From NCBI RefSeq assembly GCF_002531935.1, contig NZ_NWSV01000005.1, positions 372,001-436,000 of the forward strand: a stretch of DNA of 64,000 nt. The letters are read 5' to 3'. Numbering within the stretch: position 1 is the first letter of the stretch; each line of letters begins with the position of its first letter. This document shows positions 47,136 through 57,346 of this stretch, in pieces. The position numbers and the translations under genes are program-made. The notes below the pieces were generated by a model. That model did not search any database. It was not told the origin of the DNA and saw only the letters and a list, made by a program, of their open reading frames with translations. This DNA comes from Rhizobium chutanense. GTDB lineage: Bacteria > Pseudomonadota > Alphaproteobacteria > Rhizobiales > Rhizobiaceae.

Positions 47136-48128
47136 CTACGCTCGTTCGCGCTCAGGGCGCGCAGCCGTTGAGCCGAGTAACGCGCCCGCGGTCTGTTCGT
47201 CGGTCACAAAAGTTGTCGGTTTGATCGTAACAAGAGACGCGCGAAGCGCCTCCAGCTTTTCCGGCCCGCCCGAGATTAGGATACGCTCGGGGGTGCGCCG
47301 CAGTCGCTCGAGATTCACCGAGATAACCCGAGCGTTGACCTCGTGGTCAATGACATTCCCGTCTTTGTCAATAAAGTTGTAGAGAACGTCTCCAACCGCA
47401 CCGGCATCTATCAAGGAGCGGCGATCGGCTTCACTAAGATATCCGGTTCGATAACTTGTTGTCAGAGCAGAGATGCCCCCGACCGAGAGAAGCGCCACGT
47501 CGAGCTTATCCGCCATCTCAAAGATGGCGGCAAGGCCACATCGTTCCAGCAAGGCATGTTTTGTCTCCGGGCTGTCAACCACAGCTGGCGCCGTGACGAG
47601 GAAGCCCTCGCCCTTAAACAGTTCTGCGAACTGCCAGGCAAACTCTGCGGGATTGAAGCGACGGGCAGCAGAAATACCGCCGAGCAGCGACACGACGCGG
47701 AAGTCATCAAGAGCTGCGCCGGCAATAAATGGCAATGTGTTGTAGAGGGTACGCCCCCAACCCACGCCGACGATCATGCCGGAATGCATCATGCCTGTGA
47801 TCAGCGTTCCCGCTGCTGCAGCAATCACCTTGGTCGGATCACCTTCAGCATCAGCGAACGGCGCGACAATCACTTGCTTTATTCCGAAGGTAGCCTCCAA
47901 CTCCCTTTCAAGAGCGATCATATCGGAAAGCGCCGAAGATATTGTAACACGGACCTCGTTGCGGCGACGAGCTTCCGCAAGAAGCCTAACGACCATGACA
48001 CGGTTGATGCCCAACTGGGCAGCAATGTCGTTCTGTGTGTAATTCTCTATGTGATAGAGCCACGCCACTCGTGCCCGCAGCCTTTCAGACTCGCTCTGAA
48101 CCATGACAACTGGAGGCGTGGTCTGCAT
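47136..48128 (-). CDS. SorC-family sugar-responsive regulator
   Basis: A 330-residue protein: N-terminal helix-turn-helix (about 20-60; YTQNDIAAQLGINRVMVVRL) and a C-terminal sugar-phosphate-binding domain of the SorC/DeoR-like type (GVGWGRTLYNT, RVVSLLGGISA, ILISGGPEKLEALRAS). Such proteins bind a phosphorylated sugar intermediate. It lies between the leftward catabolic operon and the rightward transporter operon and is likely to control both. The ribosome site GGAAGGAAG precedes the ATG. Confidence 0.88.
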   Translation of the reverse strand: MQTTPPVVMVQSESERLRARVAWLYHIENYTQNDIAAQLGINRVMVVRLLAEARRRNEVRVTISSALSDMIALERELEATFGIKQVIVAPFADAEGDPTKVIAAAAGTLITGMMHSGMIVGVGWGRTLYNTLPFIAGAALDDFRVVSLLGGISAARRFNPAEFAWQFAELFKGEGFLVTAPAVVDSPETKHALLERCGLAAIFEMADKLDVALLSVGGISALTTSYRTGYLSEADRRSLIDAGAVGDVLYNFIDKDGNVIDHEVNARVISVNLERLRRTPERILISGGPEKLEALRASLVTIKPTTFVTDEQTAGALLGSTAARPERERA

Positions 48129-48519
48129 TTAGCTTCCTTCCGGATCTATCAAACTTGGCGCGGGTAACGCGATGCGGGGTCCACCCGTTTTCCGCAACGG
48201 ATCGCCGCGTCGCCGAGTTCTGAATTTCCTGTCCTGTACAAGATTTATCACACACTGGATAGATCGGCTTCAATTGCTCTCCAGACGAGCGTTGCGGTGC
48301 ACAAAGGTATTTATAATTTATACGATGTTCTAACGTCGCGCTGAGTACCCGGCGAAAAAATGGTTGACAGTCGCGAAATATGAACACATTGTATTTTTCA
48401 ATAGCAATTGTTCGTCCTTCCGGACAGGCAAGGGCTACGGGAGCGGAGTGGAGGCCGCGCCAAACCTACTTGCCTCCATTGGCATTCAACTGATTTATTC
48501 GGATTGGGAGGAGTACAAC
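48129..48519. other. Divergent promoter region between the SorC gene and the ABC operon
   Basis: No gene. A longer open frame runs through it from 48364 in phase with the binding-protein gene, but the twin-arginine signal starts only at 48520. A TTGACA element (48364-48369) and an inverted repeat (48381-48414) lie here. Confidence 0.5.
48364..48414 (+). promoter_or_regulatory. Candidate promoter and operator of the ABC transporter operon
   Basis: TTGACA (48364-48369) resembles a -35 element, with TGTATT 20 bases on, a rather long spacing. Overlapping it is an imperfect inverted repeat: TGAACACATTG (48381-48391) against CAATTGTTCG (48405-48414). This fits a repressor site over a promoter; SorC control is inference. 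Confidence 0.35.
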
Positions 48520-50076
48520 ATGACAGTTTTAAGTTCGGGCGTATCCCGCCGCGGATTCCTGAGGCATTCCGCAGCTTTCGGGCTCGCTGCAGGCGCAGCC
48601 TCGGCCCTCAGGTTGCCCGCATTTGCGCAATCGGGTCTTCCGGATGTCCAATCCGTTTTGGACAAGATTTCCGTTAAAGACTATGTCCGCGAGGACTACC
48701 GCAAGCTCTACAAAATGTCCGATGATCCCCTGTGGGATCCGGCGAAGGACTGGATTCGTACGGTAGACTGGGAAAAGGTTCGCTCGGAGCAGAGCGGAAA
48801 GACAGTCAGGTTTGCCGTAGGCGCTGCTGACCAGGAGTCTGCGGCCGAGGGACTTAAGCCTTTTGAACAGCTGTCAGGCATCAAGGTCGAACTTGTTCCA
48901 ATCCCCGACGACAGCTTCTACGATAAGGCGGTTTCGGAGTTCATTTCCGGCAACGCGTCCTTCGATGCTTTGCAGTTCTTCTCGCCCTGGCTCGGGGACT
49001 TTGCAGGTCCGGGCTTCCTTGCCGATCTCGGCGAGTATGCGGAGAAATGGAAGCTACCGCTCGACGACTTCTATGACACCTATCGTCTGAACTACGGCTA
49101 TGTCGGCGGCAAGCTGGTCGGCATCCCGTTCGACTGCGATGTTCAGATGGTGCACCTGCGCAAGTCGATCATGGAGAAGATACTTGGCGGACCCATCGAT
49201 CGAGCTCAATCGGTGCCGACCTACGACGAGCTCATTCGTATCACTGCCGAAGCAAACAAGCTCGGCGGTGGAGTAGCCGGCGTCGGCTTAATGGCGGCCC
49301 GTGGTTTCTGGGCAACTTACACCTGGGAGCACATCGCCGCGCAAGCCGGTCTTTCCCTGTTCGACAGCCAATGGAATCCACAGCTCACCAGTGATGCCGG
49401 AATGAAAGCCATGGATATCATCATGGCTCTTCAGAAAAATGCCATCGAAGGTGTTTCCGGTGCAGGCTGGGGTGAAAACCGCGCCGCCTGGCTTGGTGGC
49501 CAGGTTGCAGCCAACATCAGCTGGCAGGACAGCGGCACGCAAGCCATGCGGCCTGATCAGTCGAAGATTGTCGATGACTTCATTACGATCTACGAGCCGC
49601 GGATTTCGGGCGGTGTATTTGCCCCGCCGAACATTGCAGGGTCGACCTCCTGCGTGGCAGCCACGTCGCAAAATCCCGAGGGCGCTTTCCTTATGCTCGC
49701 GTTCCTCACGACTTCGTCTATCATGGCGATGAACGAAGCGAATGCGAATGGCGTTGCTCCAGGCTATCGCTCCGTTCTCGGAAACGAACGTCTTCGGGCG
49801 GTTAGCCAACCCATGAAGGTCTGGGCGGACAGCCTGGAGCACGCATGGTGCGCGCCCCGTATTCCTGGGATGTTCGAAATGGAGCAGGCACTCGGGAATG
49901 AAATCAACCGCGCAGTCACGGGTCAGATTTCAGCCAAGGAAGCCCTCGAGAACGGGCAAAAGGCCTGGAAGGGTATCTTGGAGAAGAATGGCTTCTCTGG
50001 TGGAAACGCCCCGATCGCTTACGCGGACGCAGAACCAGGGCTCTATGTAGGCAAAGGCAAGGCACTGCCTTTCTAA
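48520..50076 (+). CDS. Sugar ABC transporter substrate-binding protein (Tat-exported)
   Basis: A 518-residue extracellular binding protein of the large type used by CUT1-like systems. The N-terminus has a twin-arginine signal (SRRGFLRHSA, hydrophobic core to about residue 33, AFA cleavage), unusual among binding proteins, which mostly use Sec. A strong GGGAGGAG ribosome site stands seven bases before the ATG at 48520. It defines substrate specificity of the transporter; the ligand is unknown, probably a sugar or polyol. Confidence 0.9.
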   Translation: MTVLSSGVSRRGFLRHSAAFGLAAGAASALRLPAFAQSGLPDVQSVLDKISVKDYVREDYRKLYKMSDDPLWDPAKDWIRTVDWEKVRSEQSGKTVRFAVGAADQESAAEGLKPFEQLSGIKVELVPIPDDSFYDKAVSEFISGNASFDALQFFSPWLGDFAGPGFLADLGEYAEKWKLPLDDFYDTYRLNYGYVGGKLVGIPFDCDVQMVHLRKSIMEKILGGPIDRAQSVPTYDELIRITAEANKLGGGVAGVGLMAARGFWATYTWEHIAAQAGLSLFDSQWNPQLTSDAGMKAMDIIMALQKNAIEGVSGAGWGENRAAWLGGQVAANISWQDSGTQAMRPDQSKIVDDFITIYEPRISGGVFAPPNIAGSTSCVAATSQNPEGAFLMLAFLTTSSIMAMNEANANGVAPGYRSVLGNERLRAVSQPMKVWADSLEHAWCAPRIPGMFEMEQALGNEINRAVTGQISAKEALENGQKAWKGILEKNGFSGGNAPIAYADAEPGLYVGKGKALPF

Positions 50077-50080
50077 GATC

Positions 50081-51028
50081 ATGACACATTCAGCTCAAAG
50101 ACTTGAAACGGAGGCGGCGTTTGCCGCCTCCACCGTAAAGATACCCGCTAGACCTCGTCCCCGTTCGGCTACGGCGAGGAAGGTCTTCCCGTATCTCCTG
50201 GTTGGACCTGCTGTAGCCTACCTGCTCGCGATCACCCTGTATCCAGGTCTATTCGCGATGTACCAAAGCCTCTTTGTGGTCAAGTTCGTGAACTGGTCGT
50301 GGGTGGGGCTCGGCAACTACTCGAGGATCATCCAAGATCGCGAATTCTGGGCCGCGTTGGGAAACACCGCCATCATCGGCGGTATCTCCCTGGCCCTGCA
50401 GTCCGTGATCGCGATGGCTGTGGCCTTCTTTTGTTACCGTGACCCGTTCGTTCGCGGCTGGCGCATCATTTTCCTGATGCCGATGCTTTTCATGCCCTCG
50501 GCAGTGGCATTCATCTGGAAGCTGGCCTTCAATGACGGCCGGGTAATCTCCGATATTCTCATGTCGATCGGAGTGGTCTCCAACAATGTCGACTGGCTTG
50601 CGTCCATCTGGCTCGCCAGACTTACACTGATCGTCGCGGACGTGTGGCAGTGGACGCCCTTTCTTTTCATTATCTTTGTCGGCGCTCTTCAGGGGCAGGA
50701 CGAGGAGATTGAGGAAGCGGCCCGATTGGATGGGGCAAGTTGGAGCAGCATTTTCTGGAACATCTCATTGCCGATGATGCGGCCCATCATCGTGGTCGCC
50801 GTAACGCTGCGCGGCATCGACATCACAACAATGTTCACGAACGTCTACATCATGACCCAAGGCACACCAGGCGGTGCGACGGAGACGATGAGTTACTTCA
50901 TCTATCGTCAGGGCTTCAGGATGTTCAATTTCGGATACGCGTCCGCGGCATCGGTGCTGATGCTGATCTTCACGATCATAATCGCACAAACTGTCGTGAA
51001 ACGCGCATTCAAATCCGGGAAATCATGA
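50081..51028 (+). CDS. Sugar ABC transporter permease (MalF-like)
   Basis: A 315-residue inner-membrane permease with six membrane helices after a cytoplasmic N-terminal tail of about 35 residues. The EAA loop reads EEAARLDGASWSSIFWNISL, the contact site for the ATPase. It starts four bases after the binding-protein gene and ends one base before the second permease gene. Confidence 0.93.
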   Translation: MTHSAQRLETEAAFAASTVKIPARPRPRSATARKVFPYLLVGPAVAYLLAITLYPGLFAMYQSLFVVKFVNWSWVGLGNYSRIIQDREFWAALGNTAIIGGISLALQSVIAMAVAFFCYRDPFVRGWRIIFLMPMLFMPSAVAFIWKLAFNDGRVISDILMSIGVVSNNVDWLASIWLARLTLIVADVWQWTPFLFIIFVGALQGQDEEIEEAARLDGASWSSIFWNISLPMMRPIIVVAVTLRGIDITTMFTNVYIMTQGTPGGATETMSYFIYRQGFRMFNFGYASAASVLMLIFTIIIAQTVVKRAFKSGKS

Positions 51029-51029
51029 C

Positions 51030-51872
51030 ATGGCCAGTATTCGAAAAAGCGGCGGTGAAAGCCTCCTCCTTCGCTACATAATTCTTGTCGCATGGGCGCT
51101 CGTTTGTCTCGTTCCAATCATCTGGTTCCTGACGATCGGCTTCAGGCCAAGAACGGAAATCATTGTCCCAAGGCCGATCTACTGGCCCACCTGGAGCTTG
51201 GACGCCTGGCGTCTGCTCGTCAGCGATTGGCCCATAGCTTCCTATCTGAGAAACTCGGTCGCTGCGGTGGCGGGCTCTGTCGTCATTGATCTGATTTTGG
51301 CGATTCCTGCAGCCTTCGCTTTGGCCCGCTATGAGTTCCGGGGCCGAGAGGATATCGGTTTTTACATCCTGTCGACGCGGATGATGGCGCCGGCCATCGT
51401 TGCGGTGCCAATCTTCTTCCTGTTCAAGAATATGGGTCTGCTCGATTCCATCTGGGCTCTAATGCTCATTTACGCGGCCATCAACCTCAGTCTCGTCACT
51501 TGGATCATTCGCAGCTATATGCTGGATATTCCAAAAGAACTGGAAGACGCCGCCCGTACCGACGGCGCCGGAGATCTGACCATTCTTTGGGAAATAATGA
51601 TCCCAGCATGCCTGCCCGGTATCATAACGGCTGCGGTGATTGCCGCTATCTTCGCAATCAACGAATTTCTTTTCACCCTCCTCATCGCATCGACCTCCAA
51701 GGCCTACACGATGTCCGTTGCGCTCGCCAACTTCACAGGCGGCTCCGACGGGGTGATCTACAACGCAATCGCACTCGTCTCGTTCCTCGCATTCGCTCCG
51801 ATCTTGATCCTCGTTATCTTGATCCAGAAGCATCTCTCGCGCGGCCTCACGATGGGCGCTGTGAAAGGATAA
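51030..51872 (+). CDS. Sugar ABC transporter permease (MalG-like)
   Basis: A 280-residue permease with six helices and the EAA loop EDAARTDGAGDLTILWEIMI. It is the second membrane subunit of the same importer, between the first permease and the ATPase, with gaps of one and three bases. Confidence 0.93.
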   Translation: MASIRKSGGESLLLRYIILVAWALVCLVPIIWFLTIGFRPRTEIIVPRPIYWPTWSLDAWRLLVSDWPIASYLRNSVAAVAGSVVIDLILAIPAAFALARYEFRGREDIGFYILSTRMMAPAIVAVPIFFLFKNMGLLDSIWALMLIYAAINLSLVTWIIRSYMLDIPKELEDAARTDGAGDLTILWEIMIPACLPGIITAAVIAAIFAINEFLFTLLIASTSKAYTMSVALANFTGGSDGVIYNAIALVSFLAFAPILILVILIQKHLSRGLTMGAVKG

Positions 51873-51875
51873 TCC

Positions 51876-52918
<1,043 letters not shown>

Positions 52919-52919
<1 letters not shown>

Positions 52920-53908
52920 TGTCGGCGACCTTTGATTTCAGTTGCGTCGGCTTTTACACTTTCGATGCTCTTTGCCGACCGGTCGCGGATATTCCGCCAG
53001 GAGGCCAAACCCTCTTCGTGGAAGACTTCACCCTGGCCGTATCCGGCGCTGCCGGCTCCGCCGCCATCGTGGCCGCCAAATACGGCCTGCGGGTGCAAGC
53101 TGTCGGCGGAGTGGGCTATGATGACATGGGCGACTGGGTCCGCATGAAACTTCAGTCCTTCGGCGTAGACACCACCATGATGCGGCGCTACGAGGGCTAT
53201 TCAACCTCCTGTTCCATCGTGACGACACGGCCGAACGGTCAGCGACCGGCGCTCCACAAGCGTGGTGCGACCGATGCATTCTTTGTCTCAGATTCGGAAA
53301 TAGACCGCGTTCTTGACACCAAGATCCTGCATGTCGGCGGAGTCGGCCTGATGAACCGGATGGATGACTGTGGTCGCACTGGTGAAATCATGGCTGAAGC
53401 TCGTCGCCGCGGTGTGATAACAACGCTCGATGTCTTCGCCTCGACATCCAACGATCTCCCCAAGGTCGAAGCCCTCTTACCCTACACCGATTATTTCCTG
53501 CCTTCTGAAGAGGAAGCTCAGGCCCTTTCAGGGTTGACCCGCAATAAGGATCTGGCGGATTTCCTTCTTAGCCGAGGAGCTAAATGTGTCATTCTGACCT
53601 TGGGAGCAGAGGGCGCCTACTATCATGATGAGACCGGCCTGGAGTTCCATTCGCCGGCATTCCAGGTCGATGTGAAGTGCACGTGCGGGTGCGGCGATTG
53701 CTTCAACGGCGGGTTCGCAAGCGGCTTGGTGCGGGGACTGTCGCCTCAAGATGCAGTCGAACTCGGCCAAGCCTCCTCTGCACTAAACGCCACCGGCTTG
53801 GGAAGCCAGGCTGGCGTGGCGAATTATGATGCGACTCGTGCGTTTATTAAAGCTACCCCGAGGCGTCAATTGCAGTATGATGTAGTGGCTCTGACAGAGG
53901 TGCACTGA
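52919..53908 (+). CDS. PfkB-family carbohydrate kinase with cysteine-rich signature
   Basis: A 329-residue sugar kinase. N-terminal glycine-rich region (VSGAAGSAAIVAAKYG and GGVGYDDMGDW) and the PfkB C-terminal signature, here KCTCGCGDCFNGGF instead of the usual DTTGAGDxFxxG. The catalytic Asp and the glycines remain, but three cysteines replace the usual Thr/Ala residues. It presumably phosphorylates the sugar imported by the preceding transporter. The ATG at 52919 overlaps the ATPase stop (TGATG); a GTG three bases earlier is possible. Confidence 0.9.
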
Positions 53909-53919
53909 GGTAAGTTGGC

Positions 53920-54609
53920 ATGTCGCCCGATTTCGCTCCACAAACGACGCATTTGAAAGATGTTCTGAGATCGTTGCGTTATACGCTCAGAAGGGGGCGT
54001 GACACGGTAAAGGAGACAGCCCCACGGCGACTCCCGGCACCGGCATCGGAGATCGCCCTTTCCGCTCTTGGTGAGATTGAAGTGCTTGCCCGCAACGTTG
54101 ATCAATTGGCGTGCAAATTAGCGCACTCGGTCCTGGAGGATTCGGCGAAACTCAAAAGCTTCCGCGAAGTCATTGCTTCATCGCGGCCGCAATACGAGTT
54201 TTCGGTCGCTTTCTATGAGACAATGAAGCTTGTATTGAGCCATCTCGGCGCTAAGAGAACGCTGATCAATCAGAGCGCCGCTCTGAGGGCCTTTGTTCGA
54301 ACGGCTGCGTCGCAAGACGTCTACCAGCTTGCGGCCCAATTGACGCTGCACCTTGCAGATGAGGGATTGATCACAGTTGATCAGTTGGAGGACCGGTCAC
54401 CCGTGGCGCGACCCGAGATAATTGTCGTCGCGGTTTTTGCCGGCATGCTCTCGCTGCTCGCAGAATCGGACGACGCTGGTAGAGAAGTGATGATCGCCGC
54501 CGCGACCGATATAGCAGTCGCTCTTCAAGAAAAGATCATGGATCTCTATCGGGAGAAAGATGGCCCAGCTTTGGCCGCGCTTTTTCAACGGTGCGCCGGC
54601 CATGTTTGA
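53920..54609 (+). CDS. Protein of unknown function in the sugar operon
   Basis: A 229-residue soluble, largely helical protein (MSPDFAPQTTHLKDVLRSL), without signal peptide or membrane segment and without a motif I recognise. It starts 11 bases after the kinase gene and its last codons overlap the next gene by eight bases, so it belongs to the same operon. It could be an accessory or regulatory protein of the pathway; no function is assigned. Confidence 0.6.
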   Translation: MSPDFAPQTTHLKDVLRSLRYTLRRGRDTVKETAPRRLPAPASEIALSALGEIEVLARNVDQLACKLAHSVLEDSAKLKSFREVIASSRPQYEFSVAFYETMKLVLSHLGAKRTLINQSAALRAFVRTAASQDVYQLAAQLTLHLADEGLITVDQLEDRSPVARPEIIVVAVFAGMLSLLAESDDAGREVMIAAATDIAVALQEKIMDLYREKDGPALAALFQRCAGHV

Positions 54610-55225
54610 TTTGTCACGATCGATGCACAATCTACCCCGAACCAATAAGCCTTTAAGGGTGGCAGTCAGGCAGTTGCATTGGTTCAAGGCGGCCTTTCAT
54701 GCACACGCCGTGTTTTGCGGCGAAGCGATGGCTTGCAACTTCGCCATCGACGACGTCAAGCTGGCAGGAGCGTTTGTGCGCTGGCTGGATAGCATCGACC
54801 GCCAGAAGCCGAACGAGCGGGCGGAGCGACGCGAGTTTTTTCAGTTTGCGCCGTCTCTCGTACTGCGCGAACTGGTCGCAGATATGCCAATCAGGGCAAT
54901 GTGCGCTCCTACCGGCGTTGATCCGAAATCACCAGAAGCGTTTTGGCCTGAAGGATATGTGGCGACGACGTTTTGCCTGTCGGTCTATGCTGCCACGATG
55001 GGGCAGGAATTTCATATGGACGTCCATGTGAGCCAGATGGTCGATGATCTTCGAAGCTGGTGGTCGTTTCGGGAAAACGCGACCCAAGACACCGACTACG
55101 CGGCCGGCTTTTTCCAGATGTTGCTAGGCAACGATCCTAACTGGTGGATGCCGAGCAGTTTCAACGCTCGGACCCGTCCGGTGATTGATGGGCCTGGGGC
55201 CGAACCTGCAAATTCGGCCGAATAA
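54602..55225 (+). CDS. Protein of unknown function, last gene of the sugar operon
   Basis: A 207-residue protein from ATG 54602 (MFDLSRSMHNLPRTNK); an in-frame ATG at 54560 would lie inside the preceding gene. It is rich in Trp and Phe (WFKAAFHAHAVFCGEAMAC, RSWWSF, NWWMPSS), with no signal peptide or recognised domain. The eight-base overlap with the upstream gene indicates coupled translation of the pair. Confidence 0.6.
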   Translation: MFDLSRSMHNLPRTNKPLRVAVRQLHWFKAAFHAHAVFCGEAMACNFAIDDVKLAGAFVRWLDSIDRQKPNERAERREFFQFAPSLVLRELVADMPIRAMCAPTGVDPKSPEAFWPEGYVATTFCLSVYAATMGQEFHMDVHVSQMVDDLRSWWSFRENATQDTDYAAGFFQMLLGNDPNWWMPSSFNARTRPVIDGPGAEPANSAE

Positions 55226-55580
55226 GAACCTGTTGGGAAAGGACCTTCCGCTCAGGATCGGTGTAAATTTTCAGACTGCCCTCGCTTGGTCTCCACTTTA
55301 GAGGCGACGCTCATTCAGCGGGCAGTGGTTCGGAGCGAAATGACACGTTAAGGGACATGAGTGCTCAAGCACCTTGCGGTGGTCAGTTGGTCCTATAGCC
55401 CATGCGCCTGCCGGCGGCGAAACTACATCTATAAGTAGAAATCCAAATAGGGCGGGATGGGCGTGTCCGAAGCGAAGTGGCTGAGACGCAGGAGGATGAG
55501 AACACAAAGCTAGCGCGTAGGGCCTGCAGCGCTTGCCGGATGACGATCCGTTCCGAAACCAGGCGACACCTCGCCCGTTA
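55226..55580. other. Gene-free gap between convergent operons
   Basis: The sugar operon ends rightward and the ribokinase gene ends leftward here. I see no gene, clear terminator or repeat; short open frames lack coding character. Confidence 0.5.
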
Positions 55581-56477
55581 TTACATCTGCCGGCCATCTC
55601 GTTGCTGAGGCGTGCTGACCAGTACAGCGGCGGCGCGGTTGGCCGAATCCAGTGCCGAGCGGATTCCGCATCCGCGGGCGAGTTCAGCCGCAAGCACTCC
55701 GGTGAACTCGTCGCCGGCACCGTGCGTACTAACGAGCTCGACCTTAACGGCTTCGATGGAAAACGCTTCGCCTTCCCTAGTGGCGCAGGCTACCCCTTCC
55801 CCACCGGCCGTGACCACGACGACCGAGAACCGTTCTGCCAACCGCGTTGCCGCTTTCAGCGCTCCCGCCAAGCTGTCGACCGGAACCTGCGCCAACTGTT
55901 CTGCCTCGATTGCGTTTACCACGACAACGTCGACGAGCTTGGCAAGATCGTCCGACAACGGTCGCGCCGGCGCGGCATTAAGGACGACCTGGCCGCCGAC
56001 GCCCTTCATCGCCCGTGCAGCTGCGACGTTGGCGTGATCGGGAACTTCGTTCTGCAACACCAAGACGCCGCCTGCAGTAAAGACCTCCCTGGCGGCGTCG
56101 ACGTCCGGCTGCCCGAGCATGAGGTTGCTGCCCGAGACGATGACCGCGCCGTAGTCGCCTTCGCCGTCGAAGATCGCGACGCTCATGCCGCTCCCGATGC
56201 CGGCCACCGTCTTCACGAAGCGGTGATCCACATTCCTCCGCGCGAGATTGTCGGTCAAAGCGCGTCCGAAATCATCGTCGGCGACGGCACCGATCATGTG
56301 CGACGGCACGCCGGTCTTGGCCGCGGAAACGGCCTGGTTGCCGCCCTTGCCGCCGCATTTCGGATACCAGCTGCTTCCCGTCACTGTTTCCCCCTTCCGC
56401 GGGCGTGCCGGGCCGTGCACCATGATGTCGTAGTGCAGGCTGCCGAGGACGACGACGGAGGGCGAGGCGGTGGTCAT
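55581..56477 (-). CDS. rbsK: Ribokinase-family sugar kinase
   Basis: A 298-residue PfkB-family kinase of the ribokinase type: GKGGNQAVSAAKTG near residue 42 (substrate site), and STHGAGDEFTG near residue 255 with the catalytic Asp. It would phosphorylate the sugar imported by the RbsABC-like transporter upstream. The start at 56477 overlaps the RpiR stop (ATGA), which decides against the much longer frame. Confidence 0.88.
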   Translation of the reverse strand: MTTASPSVVVLGSLHYDIMVHGPARPRKGETVTGSSWYPKCGGKGGNQAVSAAKTGVPSHMIGAVADDDFGRALTDNLARRNVDHRFVKTVAGIGSGMSVAIFDGEGDYGAVIVSGSNLMLGQPDVDAAREVFTAGGVLVLQNEVPDHANVAAARAMKGVGGQVVLNAAPARPLSDDLAKLVDVVVVNAIEAEQLAQVPVDSLAGALKAATRLAERFSVVVVTAGGEGVACATREGEAFSIEAVKVELVSTHGAGDEFTGVLAAELARGCGIRSALDSANRAAAVLVSTPQQRDGRQM

Positions 56478-57346
56478 GGAAGCTTGTCCTTGCGTTTGGA
56501 TGTGACGGCGGACATCGTCTTTTCGAGATTTCTCTCCGCCGCCTGGTAGTTTCTCTTGGCGACCGCCATGAAAAGCGCGTCGAGTATGTTGAGCTGTGCG
56601 ATCCGCGCCGCCGCGTTCTCGCCCATCAGAGGCGATCCCTGCGCCGTCGAACATAAAACGATGTCGGTGATCTGGGCCAAGGCCGATCCGCCGTAATTGG
56701 TGATGGCGATCGTCCGCGCGCCCGACTTCCGCGCGAGCTGTATTGCTTCGATCACCGCCGTGGTGTTGCCCGAATGGGAGAAGCCGATGGCCACGTCCTC
56801 TGCGCCCAGCAGGGATGCTGACATCAACATCATGTGCGAGTCGTCGTGAACGTTGCACCGGACGCCGATCCTCAGGAACTTGTGAGCGACATCTCGCGCG
56901 ATTTGCGCCGAGCCTCCGACACCGTAGAAATCGCGTTGACCCCGTTTCGCCAACAAGTCGGCGGCACGGTCGAAGCCATCGACATCGAGGATCGCAAGGG
57001 TTTCTTCGAGCGCGTTGATCGATGTGCGGAAGACTTTCTGGATGATTTCCTGGGAACTGTCTTCCGCAGACAGTTCCTGATGCATTTCCGCTGTCGGGAG
57101 TCTGTTGTAGCTCGAGACCGCCGTGCGAAAGTCACGGAAGCCTGTGAAGCCCAGCTTCTTGGTGATCTTCACCACCATCGCCTCGGACACCCCGGCCTCG
57201 GCCGCCAAGTCCTTGAGAGCGGTGTCTTCCGAGAAATCCCTCAGTCCGAACACCGTCTCGACGACCCGTGCCTCCAAGGGGGTGAGCTGAGGCATCATCA
57301 TCCGGATGCGTGGGCCTACCGCCTTGAGATCATTTGCAAAATTCAT
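56474..57346 (-). CDS. RpiR/MurR-family regulator with SIS domain
   Basis: A 290-residue regulator: N-terminal helix-turn-helix (about 5-80; LKDLAAEAGVSEAMVVKITK) and a SIS sugar-phosphate-binding domain (about 125-260; YGVGGSAQIARDVAHKF, FSHSGNTTAVIEA). Proteins of this class sense phosphosugars. It sits inside the operon between permease and kinase genes, overlapping both by four bases, so it is made together with the transporter. Confidence 0.9.
   Translation of the reverse strand: MNFANDLKAVGPRIRMMMPQLTPLEARVVETVFGLRDFSEDTALKDLAAEAGVSEAMVVKITKKLGFTGFRDFRTAVSSYNRLPTAEMHQELSAEDSSQEIIQKVFRTSINALEETLAILDVDGFDRAADLLAKRGQRDFYGVGGSAQIARDVAHKFLRIGVRCNVHDDSHMMLMSASLLGAEDVAIGFSHSGNTTAVIEAIQLARKSGARTIAITNYGGSALAQITDIVLCSTAQGSPLMGENAAARIAQLNILDALFMAVAKRNYQAAERNLEKTMSAVTSKRKDKLP

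Noticed and set aside
55581..56858. The long N-terminal extension of the ribokinase frame
   Set aside because: It lies inside the RpiR gene; the start at 56477 forms a four-base overlap and gives the family N-terminus.
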